A stretch of 64,000 nucleotides of DNA, from contig JAILWY010000015.1 of assembly GCA_022113835.1 (NCBI GenBank), forward strand, positions 5,342,001-5,406,000, read 5' to 3'. Both the position numbers and the translations under genes were made by a program. Each line of letters begins with the position of its first letter. The stretch's first letter is position 1. This DNA comes from Atopsyche davidsoni. Its lineage: Eukaryota; Arthropoda; Insecta; Trichoptera; Hydrobiosidae. The notes under the pieces are model-generated. The model had not been told where the DNA came from and did no database searches. It worked only from the letters and a program-made list of their open reading frames with translations. This document shows, one piece after another, positions 28,301-40,300 of the stretch.

Positions 28301-31300
28301 ATGAATAGGCTAAGAGTATACAATCATTTTTATTTGTGAACGCATTCGTTTGTTGAAAGGTTTCTATGTCTGACAAAACCCTAGAAATGCGAAAACATAT
28401 CCAAGGCACTTGGCCTTCATATTTGTTGATAAATATGAAATATTACAAATCAAATCAGTCTTGCGTAGAGATTCTGTTTTTTTTTTGTGAGTTAAGTTAA
28501 ATTCGTTGAACGGCGATTACTTAGTGATCACTGTAAGTATTGTGTGTTTGGTTTCCAAGGATAGAAAACTAAAATGAAGTTATGAGAAGAAAGGCAACAA
28601 GGGAGCGCCAACGCCGTCGGCAAGTAAGAAAACTCGCTGACCAGCCACAAGTGCGGCAAATGTAGTTAATATTTATGAGCTCTCTTTTATCCGGCCGGCT
28701 GATAGTCTCGCCTGGCGCGGCCTCCTGAGGGAAATCTCCAGGATCCGGGGGAGCCAGGACGTGGTCTGGTCTGCTCTCGGTAATTACCTTCCACCATAGT
28801 GTTGTGAGCTCCGCCACTCTGCTTTGAGTGTTAATTCTATTATTGGAGATCGTGTCTGCGGTTTGATAGGATCTCGCGTTCTGATGGCGTCACAGCTAAA
28901 AATTATTTTTAAAAAATACGAAAATTGATTTTACTAAGATGCTACAAATATTGTTTGATGTCGTCATTCTGAAAAAATACAGCAAAAACTTTATCAAAAG
29001 TCCCACCCATATTTTCAATGTACAGTTTCACAATCATGGTTCGTGTATTTTCATAAAAAAAAATTTATTGAGAAATCAACAGCTTATTTCAAATTCTAAG
29101 CTTGCTTGAAGCAGTATCTTGTAAAATAATTTTAGTTATGTATCTGTTAATTTTAAATTATATTTTAGGTCAATCAATGCTGTATTGTTTGTATGTACCG
29201 CACGCCACTATTGATTATTTATAAATTAGTCGGTGCAGTGGTTTTTTCTCGGTATAACGTCTGCTAGAAACAGGGCGAATATTTATTCCATTTTAAGACA
29301 CTATTCGCAGAGTTACATGACCAATGTAGCTCAATAAGTAAAACACAATCACACACGAGAGCCCCGCCCGTCTGCCGCCAGGAATGTGAAGGCGTGCACG
29401 GAATATTTCGGTAACTCAATTGGTGCAATGCATTTTTTTAAACCTTAAACGTCTGCTAGAAATGGGGCAAACGGTTCATTCCAATTTGAGACACTGCTCG
29501 TAGATTTCTATGACAAATGTAGCTTAACGGGTACAACACGATTGCTGACAGGAATGTGAAGAATGTCTGTCCAGATTCAGGCGTCAGTGCATTTTTCTCG
29601 ATGTATTTTTTACACAAAACGTATGAATGGTTTATTTCAGTTTAATAAACGATTGTAGCTTAGTACGTGCAGCATTGCAATGTGGTAGAGTCCCGTCCGC
29701 CTGCCGCCAGGAATGTGAAGACGTGCACGGGATGTTTCTCCAGATTCGGGCGCCATCCGGCGGCGCAGCGTTCTGGGCAACGCGGAGCCGGAATGCTGCG
29801 ATCGAACTGCGATAAGGCGATAATGAAGCTTGCATCAAGCGAGATGAGCACACCAGCCGTCCCCGCCGTCTGACCGGTTGCGTCACGCCGTGAGTCAGCG
29901 GACTCCGCTGGTGTTGGCCTCATACATAGAATACACCGATTCGAGTGACAACCATCAAACACTATCGAAACTCAAAATACACAGATCGAATAGCCAAATA
30001 ACCAAGAGATTACCTCTTGGAGAGCATCTTCAGACTAAAAGGCGAAAGCACTTACAAACAAAAATGCTCATAATCTCCTAGATGTAGCAATTCAATTTTT
30101 TGCCTGAATATGTAATCTTAAGAAAAATATGTGACATTGAAAACTCGCTGGAGATTCACCGAATATTATGTTGTCTCAATTCTTCTTCATGGCGCCTGGA
30201 CAATCAAGACAACTACATTACGAAAAACCGAGACATTTTAAATACCCTGCGAAAGAGACTTATGCAGAATGCGCAAAGAAAGAGAACTGACTATAATAAA
30301 AGGATGACTAGATCAGGACAAACATATGCTCAGTGAGATGGTCACCAACCTCTTTTGAGGAGAGGCATTTGAAGAAGAAGAATAAGAAAACAGTAATTCA
30401 TTGATTAATTGTATTATATGTGCCTTTCACTGGTAAATTTGACTCTAGTGAACTCTTTCTGGATTTTGAAATAAAAGTATTTCACAATACTTAAATATTC
30501 TGACAGCACTTCAAAGCTGTGATTGATGACAGTACATGTAAATAAAACCACAGTCTGGTTTATTTTTTTAATAGATTTGTAATTTTAATTGAAAAATATA
30601 ATATGACGTGTCGAATTGCAAAACCCATATATTATCATTTTTATATGATTTTCTCAAAATCAAAAAATTCCTCAAAAGTGTTTTCGAGTCTCGTAGCCTG
30701 TTTCAACATATTTTACACAAAGTTATAGCCGAAAATATAGAAACTGAAGATAAGGCGTTCTTCAAAAAAAAAAAAAAAATGATCACGGTCATTGGAATCG
30801 CGAACGAAATCGCAACAAGCAAATCACCAAATCTGACGTTCTCGTCACGTGTGAAAAAATATATAATAATGTGTGTATGTGTGTGTGTGTGTTTTTTTTT
30901 TGTGATCCAATTACATTACACTACAGTGAACATTCTGGTGATGTAATGAAATGGAGCAGCGGGTCTCCGGGACGCGTGCGCGCCTCAATAATGCATCCAG
31001 GTCAGACACTCCAGCAACCCTCGGCGACTTCCCTGCGCGGGACCGCTCACGATTCACGATTAGGTCGCGTGTAAAGCGATTCACTTACGGAGGGTTAGTG
31101 TAATTACTCACTGCCTGAATTACGCATGTAACCCTAAACGCCCCATGGTGGCCCCGGCCTTTAGGCCACTTTTGATATTAATTATCGGCACTGTGCGGTA
31201 CTTTCAAGCCCGGTTGTGCTGACGTTTAAACAATGCATGCATACATTTTTTTTACGCCAGAGCTTTGTAGGGAAATGAGTGTATAATAATGCTATTGGGC

Positions 31301-34300
31301 AGCAGCAATACGCAGACTTTTTCTTCCAATTTATAACTGCGTTGCAAAAGGACCCACTACACTATTTTCCCATGCATAATTTTTTTTGGATTGAACGTCA
31401 ATCAGATACGTATTTATTACCCATTACGGGTTTATTATATTATTACTAATATGATTAAGCACATTAGTTCACACATAGAAGATGATTAAAGAAATTCTCT
31501 GTACTGAACTGTATCATATGTAGAGTATGATTGTAAAAAATTCTCGATTAATGGATGTGATTCGTTAGTACAAGGGTCAGTACGCCGGCCATCCCTCACA
31601 AATCACGATGATATTTTTCTGAGAATTTCTTTAATCATCTTCTATGTGTGAACTAATGTGCCTAATCATATTAGTAATAACATAAATTTATGCTTAGTGC
31701 GATGGTCGCCAACCTCCTCTTAGAAGAGGCACCCGATGTAGAAGAAACAAATTGTACCGTCGTAAAACAGGCGTGAGAGCCAACAACACAATACAGTAAT
31801 ACCCCGCTTTACGCGAGGGATACGTTCTGGAAAAAATCGCGTTAAGTTAAATTCGTGTATATCGGAGTTTACGATTAAACATACATGCATAGTCAAAACA
31901 TAATACAAAAAAATACGAATCATTTGAATCAATCACTTTAATTCTAAGAAAACTTTATGCAGTATTACATGTTATTTATACTGAAAAATATATCTATTGT
32001 CGTATTGGGTAGCGTTTCTTTTATGTTCTTGTAAAATACGTTCATAACATCCAACGCTGTTTTTAATTTTTAAGTCAATGACTACATTATGTTCATACAC
32101 ATTCTTAAATAAGAAATTCGCGTAATGCGAGGCATTTTAACGCGAAATTCGAAATTCGCGTTATAGTGAAACCGCGCATAACGGGGTCGCGTAAAGCGAG
32201 GTATTACTATATATAGAAGATATAATATAATAGATCAAAGAAATATCAATACCAAATTCCTTGCTTAGTTTGTATGAGTATGAATTCTTCTGTTTATGGT
32301 ATTTCGATTCAAAACAATGATAATAAAAAGTAAGAATGTACAGTGCAGAGTAATTATTTGCGAAAAAAAAAATATTATTGAAACTTTGATGGCGTATTAT
32401 TATTTTGTGGAATTTTAAAACATATATATATGTTTATCGGCAAATTATTGTTATTTAAATCGCACAAAATAAATAATTTAAATATAAGTCTTGCAATGCG
32501 ATTAATTTAAATAAAGAAATATAAGAATTTTTAAAAATCTGCACAGTCAATTTTTTTGCGCAAAGAATTTAGCCAATGAGATCAAAGCAAATAGACACTT
32601 TCATCTTCAGCAGCACGCTATGATTATTTTTTTATTTAAAAATATATAAAACGCCCATATCAGCTGTTATTTAGTGCTTTTAATTTGGCAGATCCCCGCT
32701 AAAGGTCAGCAGGGGCGAGTTCAATTTTAATTAACCACGGGCAGGTGTTTGGAAAGAGAAAAGAGCCAAAGGTGGTCCAGAGAGCTTTCCCACGTACCCC
32801 CCCTGCATCATTTATCATCCGGATTTTAAATTTAATTAATACAGCCTATTTTGAGACTTCGCTGAAATAAAATTGAAAATTTCACGGTGTTTCATAAAAA
32901 TAATCGTTGCCCTGGACCGCAATATTTTAATTCATTTTATATTTCTTAATATTTTTTTAAATGTTAGCATACCATGTTGAAATATTTTCTTAATTATGTC
33001 CTTATTAAAACAAACTGTTAGATTATAAATGTAATTATATTTGTAATGCGGGTGGATATTAAATTATTTGTAAAATTAAAAATAATTTCGTTCCCCCGTA
33101 CTTCGGTAATTGCTGCTTATTAATTGTGTGGAAATTCTGATGTTAATATTAAAAAAAATAATAATTACACGCGGAAAACTTTTATCATAATCGCAGAGTA
33201 TTATATTTAATAAAAAAAATGTTCCTATGTAATTAATCGCTAAATTATACTTCCCCCTCCTCTAGTAAATTAAATCACTTGTTTGTAATTACTTATATTA
33301 TACTACACAAAAACGTTAAAAATTTCACAATATGAATACAACGCGGTAGGAAGTTTATATAATTATTTTAAAATATATATATATATATATATGCAACCGT
33401 GTCCCAAAATATTATATATATAAAAGGACTGTGTGTCAGAAACGAAAAAAAATGTTGACACAATATTTGTTCTAAATTAATTGTTACATACCAAATTTAA
33501 TTATACAAAACAGTTAAAATACAATTGAAACTTCTTCATATTGAATCGAGTATAAATATTTATAAAATACTATAAAAAAAAAATGACAGCTTCGTTGATA
33601 TGAACATAGATGGTGTTAGCGTCGTTGCCAACTCGCACGTAAAGCGTGCGGTCCAGTTATCATATACCCCTCCTGAGCATGGTGTGAGCATACTTACCTG
33701 GCGTAGGGGACACCGTGATCACAAAGGCGGTACCCCCAGGGCGAGGCTCTACCATTGCACTTCGGTAGGGCTGACCCTTGCGATTATTCCTAATGCGAAT
33801 AACTCGGGCGCGTAATTTTTGATAGTCGGGGACTGCGTACGCGCGGACCCCGAACCTATAAACTAGCATTACAACGTTATGAATGAAGTCAGTGGTGGCC
33901 ATGAGTCACCGTGACAAACTGTCTGGTACAGTGCTGATCATCTCTATGTAAGAGATGTTTAGCTATATGGGGGCTCTCGAGAAAATGGGGGGCGTTATGT
34001 AATACCTCAATGGTATTTTTATATGGAAAAAAAGTTGGTATAATTACAACTGTTATGTCAATAAAAAGTTGGGAGCCTATGCACTATAGTAAAGTATGCT
34101 GTAACCCAGTGGCTCTCAAACTCTTTTGGTCCACGGATCCCCTTTTATAGTCAAAATTTGCCTACGGACCCTGGGTGAAAAACTACATAAATTCATATTA
34201 TAGACTAGTTGGTGCAAGTATCGACTCTATTAACCTGCCTGACTCACCTGTCTATATTTATATTGTCGCGCGGACCCCCTGACGTTGTTCAGGGACCCCC

Positions 34301-37300
34301 AAATCGATTTTATGAATGATTCCAGGGACCCCCTGGGGTCCTGCTGTAACCCACGGCTGACCAACTCTATTTTAAACAGCCGGGCCAGATTAAGGAAATG
34401 AGAGAGAGATAACAAAATTTCATGTATACAAAGCGAGCAAGAAATATAGTGTTTTTGAAGAAGATACAACAAAAATGTGAATCAAACATATTTATTAGAT
34501 TAGAGTTGGGCAATACAAAAAATAAACAAGATATCATACATTTTAGTGAGACGATATGATAACGATTGATGTTGTTGCTACACGCAAACAGTTTTGCAAA
34601 TGCTCATCAGTAATTCGTGTTCTCATGTGATTTAATATGCTTCATTCGGGTAAAAAGCTGTTCACACGTGTACGTGTTTCCAAATAGCGAAATCATCGAT
34701 AGAACATGTTTTTATAATGCAGGATATTTTTACTTGTCCAAATATGTTTTGTAAAACATATGTATATATTTTACACATGCTCCGCGGGCCAAAAGTAGAC
34801 ACCCTGTATGCATTTGGGTTAGGTTAGGTTTAAGTTAAACCTAACCTAACACAAATGATCTGATTCTGGTGCTGATATACGCACACGCCTATCCTTCTTG
34901 CATTATATGAGTATAGATTTTCGGAAATACTATATATAAGTATGTAAATACTTTTTGCATCGTAAATGTTAGTAAACCTTCACTAATATGTTGGCGTAAA
35001 AACCGGTATTTTGTGAATTTATTAGATGCACTTTATGCAGAAAAAGGGTTTTTTCAAATATTTTCCCTACGTAACTTTAATAAAGAAATACGTGTACGCA
35101 GCCTTAAGAACTATTGTAAATTTACCAAATGAAAAAAATAAGAATCTTGATTTTTTTTTAATACCAATGAAAACGAAATCTTTGGTCAAATACCACCCAC
35201 GCTACTTCTATATATAATTATATACAGACGAATAAGAATTACTACAAATAATGACTTTTCCATACAATGGTGCCGACGAACATTTTTTGCTTGTTCTTGT
35301 GATAATTCCGTTCTTGACTCGTAATTAATTAATGTTATTCCTTTGACGCCGGGCCTGTCTGCTGGCTTCTGCTGTACAATCGTATTATTTTAATTAGCTA
35401 CAGAGATTGATGGATTTGTTTTCGAATCAGAAAATCCGAGTCACGCCTCTCGAGCGAGCCCTCGGGCATTCTACCACGTTTTGTCTGTTATACATAAGTG
35501 TTATTTCTTTATTCGACCTTGCAGCAATACCCCATAGAGTCTAAACGTCCTCGAATCTATTCCAATCGTCTTTATAATTGTGCTCAGTTATTATTCTATG
35601 GTAGATGTGTAGTTAGGTTTGGCTTACAATATGTGTATATAAGATACTTTGTTTGTTTCAGGAGAGACAGCATAAATGGCAACCCCGACTCCCCCCTCGT
35701 CTCAGCTAAATCTGATCCGCAACTGTAAGTATTATATTTACTGCAATGAATATGAATATTGTCTGCTTGGTTCCTAGTACTGAGCGCCTTACACGGCGCG
35801 TATGATTGAAGTGAGTAATTCACTCTTAATTACTAATAATTAAATGTAATTTGAAATACGACCGCTCCCGCTTGCCCTCACAAAACCACTCATGATGTGG
35901 AAGGAACCGAGGCGAGCGTCCGCCGGAGGCATCTGCCGTGATCTGCAAGTGACTTGTGGGTCTGTAACGCTCGCAGTTCGTACTCTTCCAGCATCGGCGA
36001 CAAGGAGTACAATGGCGTCGCGGGCGGAGGAGCCGACGCCACGGAGGCCGCCGAGTCCCCCGAGAAGACGCGCGCCGACCTGGCCGCCTCGGAGAAGGCC
36101 TCGGCAGCCGTGCCCCGCACCCCCGGGCCCCGCGGGGAGCTCTACGCCGTGCCGGTGCGTCGGCGAGCTCCGCCCCCGGCGCCCCCCGCGCCCCCCGCGC
36201 CCCCGGCACCACTGCCTCCAGGCTGGGAGAAGCACGAAGGTAAGTGTTCACTGTGACTGTGCCCCTCTCGGAATGCCACTTGCTTGACATGTGACTCCGC
36301 GGATGCATACTGGGTGGACTTTTCATGAACGTTTGAATCATAACACTTTCAATACATGATTATGATGTTTATTGAACAGCCGATGGTCGAATCGGTTACA
36401 ATAGATAATCCATCCCGAGAGCATAGCTCACTCCTCGGTGGACTTTGATAACAGAACAGTCTGGCCGTCGAAGCGGTCAGTCTTATTAATGTAAAAATGA
36501 ACAGTTAATTTGGTAGGAATGTCATAAGAAAACATTAGAAATACCCAAAGGGATTAGCAAACATGGGTGGATACAAAAGAATACCAGATGGCAATTCAAA
36601 TGTCTTTCCCGAGCCTTTCCAGGAAGGTGTCGTAATAACCTTCTGGAGACGACATATAATTAAACAGGTGCTTAATGCAAGAAAATTATAAGACCTAAGT
36701 CGGTCGGTAAGAACAACAGTATTACAATATTTCCGAGAGAATATGATTGTAAACAAGCAGGGAAAATACATAACACAAATACCACCACAAGAAGTATCGA
36801 TTTTTCCCTCTTGATTCATAATTTGTGGTGCCTCGTGAATAGCATTAAAATTAGTATAATATTCTGGGAGCTCTACCTGAGGGTTTGGGTATAGCAATAA
36901 CTGTACAAAGCTACTGAGTTTTCTTGAATTCTGACAGCACTTGTACTTTTGTGTTCTAATCTCTATCGGTCGGTCGCAGATAATGACGGTCCGTACTACT
37001 GGCACATAAAGAGCGGCACCATCCAACGCGAGCCACCCACGGCGGGGGAGGCGCGTGAGGCGGGCGAGGCTCGCGAGGCCTCCGTGCCCCGCAGCACCAC
37101 CAGCTCGGCCCTGGACGCGGAGTGCGACGACAGGAAGCGCCGGGAGGAACTGGCCTTCAAGTGAGTCTTCTACTTCTACATCGGCTGTCTTCAAAATATA
37201 TGATATGATAAATAATATACATACTTCATAATGGAAATACAATCTGATTTTTAATGCGTCTACTCACATCGCTAATGACTAGACAAGTATTGCTTTATAT

Positions 37301-40300
37301 TTAGTCTATATCTTTTGAGTATATTTTTCTTGTGAACATCGCCTGCACCCTTCGTTATCAGCTATTCACTGTGAATTTACTTATTCCAGGCGCCGCAGCT
37401 ACCCTGCCAGACCAGAGCCTGATGCCAGAGCTATCCGTTTCTTTGTCCGCTCACTTGGTTGGGTGGAAATCGCTGAGGAAGATCTGACTCCTGAACGCAG
37501 CAGCCGAGCTGTCAATAAGTGTATCGTGGACCTGAGCCTTGGTCGCAATGACCTGCTCGACGTTGTGGGACGATGGGGTGATGTGAGTATTATACTATCA
37601 TCCCTAATCCATCCACTAATGCGTCGAAAACAGATGTTCTTACTACGTAGCATTGAATTTTTTCTATTACTAGGTAATGAAATAATTTGAAAATTTGTGC
37701 GATTAATGCAACAATAATTGTAAGAAATTATTCAAAGAATCTCAGAGTCACATAAAAGCCAGGGGGTCAGACTTTTAACCTGTGGGAAAACTTAATTCTT
37801 ACTTATTTTGTGTAATACGAAAGAAATTTTAGTTTTATATTAAACTATTGGTGATAACAGGGGAAGGACCTTTTTATGGACCTGGACGAAGGAGCGTTGA
37901 AGCTGATGGACCCGGAGAACCTCACTACCCTTCACACGCAGCCTATCCATACAATTCGCGTGTGGGGTGTGGGCAGAGACAATGGAAGGTCAGCCACTAT
38001 TCTGAACCCTACTTCTTTTGCTTTTTGTGTCATGGTCAAAATATTTCCATTATCAAAATATTGTTTTTCTTAGGAAAAATTACTGATTTCTAAGGAAAAA
38101 TTAATTAAATTAAATGAAATAAGAAACTATTAACATATTTCATAAATGGATCCTGTACTAACAACTTTCTTCTAATTTTGCTGCAATTTCTAACATACAA
38201 ATGGATTTGGCCACTTTACTCACTGTAGAGAAAGGTGAGTTCTTCAACAAGTTTACTACGTTATTGTTACCACTAAATATTATCGATGTGTAAAATTAAA
38301 GTTTTTGAAAATCTACATGCATATAAACATCTCTAATATAAATAATTTTGTAAATATTTAAACCTTTTAAGTATTTTAGTGAATAACATGTAAAAAGTGA
38401 TTCTTTTAGATTTTGAAAAACACCCGATTTCATTACCAGATTGAAATAATTCTTACAATTGAAATATGATCTGTGGAGGTATTGATGACTAAATTATACC
38501 AGAATACCCATTTTTTCTAATTTTTCACTTTTGATCTTGACAAAAAAAATATGTCTATATGAAACTAAATCTAGTTGTTAATGCACTTGCAGAGACTTTG
38601 CGTATGTGGCGCGGGACCGAGTGACGCGGCGTCACATGTGCCACGTGTTCCGCTGCGATATGCCAGCTCGGACCATTGCCAACACTCTGCGGGACATCTG
38701 CAAGCGCATCATGATCGAGCGTTCCCTCCAGGGACCTCCTGCTCGCCCCACCAACTTGCCCACAGAGCAGCGCCGCCCCAAGCCCATGCCAGGTGAGAGC
38801 TAATTGAGTTCTCTGGTTTTATTGAGTCCATTTCTGCTCACTTACGAAAATATTCACTCTCCGGTCAAACATTAATTGTATTTTAATAAATATTATATTT
38901 TTAAAATAACGACCTTTTTTGTTCCCAACAAGAATAATTTTTTTGTTGGTGAATTACCCTATTTAGCAAGAGTAGGGAAAGCAAGTGAAAGAAGGTCTGA
39001 TAGAAAGTCAAGTCTGTGTGATAAGGAACAAAACAATGCTTAAAATTGTATAAGAGACTTTTTAACTGATAATTTTTAGTGATGTAACAGAACCCACGAA
39101 AGAAATAGTTGCATTCTATAACATTTCATGTTATGTTGGGGGTGGTGGAGTTTACCTTATGAAACTTGTTAAATCTACTCCGTCTTATTTGCTAGAGTTA
39201 GAAAGCTCCCTTAAAGCTTGACATTATTTTTAAAATGGCATTTTTTTTTGTAGTTCTAATGTAGAATTCATTTAATTCCAGCACAATCATTTCCAACGCC
39301 GATGGAGGAGCCAAAGAAAGTGCTGCGTGCTTGCTACCTGGGCAGTACGGAGGTTGGCCAAGCCACAGGCATGGAGGCCCTCAACGATGCCATTGACCTC
39401 TTATCTTCTTCCGTCCCCCGCGACCTTTGGCGCCCCGTCAGTGTGGCCGTCGCTCCCTCCATGATCTCCATCTTGCAGCAGAGCGTGAGTATTCATTTCC
39501 AGGAGAAACTTACAAGGACACAAATATGAATAATAACAACTAGTGCACGTATATAATAATTTTACAGATGACACCAAATATTCTGGTTAGGAAATCGGTG
39601 TCAGGCTACCAATTCGCAGTAACTAACACAGTTGTGTTCTTGCATTTTAAGGATGACACAGCGGTGACCGAATGTCGAGTACGTTACCTGTCGTTCCTGG
39701 GAATCGGCCGCGACGTACGGCGATGCGCTTTTGTGATGCACACGGCACAAGACTTATTTGTGGCTCACGTGTTCCACTGTGAGCCTTCCAGTGGGGCCCT
39801 CTGCAAGACCATTGAAGCCGCCTGCAAGGTCAGTATACTATCCACATTCCAGGTTTCATCCTTTATTTATTCATGAAAGATAAAGTACTTACTGTCAAAA
39901 TAAGTCATGTGAATATAATTATTTTTATGCATAAAGTTTTAAGATGGTTCATTGAATAATAAGACCATAACTTATAAATAAAACATATTGTATCCAATGT
40001 TATTCTTTGCTAAGTTGGTGGTGTAAAAATTAATGCCAATAAAAAGAGGATTATTGTGGAGATTTAAAATATATCACTTGGCAACTTGTGCAAGGATTAA
40101 AGTTGATTAAACACTCAAACCAGTATTTCCAGAGAGCAAACATGCTGTAAAATACAAAGCAAAAATCAAGAGATTGAATCACTGAATAGCCTTTACAAGT
40201 CTAAAATCTATATTTAGAAAATAGATTTAAGGCTTTAATCTTCACAATATTATTGTATAATAAATACAATAATATACTATGTGTGTTCTTTTGCTTATTG

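Larger units (their letters stand above)
18757..35661 (+). other. Fe65 intron 2 (16.9 kb)
   Basis: AT-rich intron with no supported coding exon. It contains an (AT)n run (20222-20242), foldback 22651-22760, dispersed repeats (23517-23825, 30336-30385, 31255-31745), GC blocks (20.44-20.65, 24.84-25.01 and 27.49-27.71 kb), a tandem repeat (29231-29757), a (GT)n run (30871-30891), a 60-bp-arm hairpin (31440-31680), two miniature transposons (31794-32209, 34107-34343), a U1 snRNA gene (33690-33853) and a telomere-like palindrome (34811-34857). Confidence 0.6.

Noticed and set aside
35826..36341. Frames in other phases and on the - strand across 35.8-36.3 kb
   Set aside because: They are shadows of the GC-rich Fe65 exon 4.
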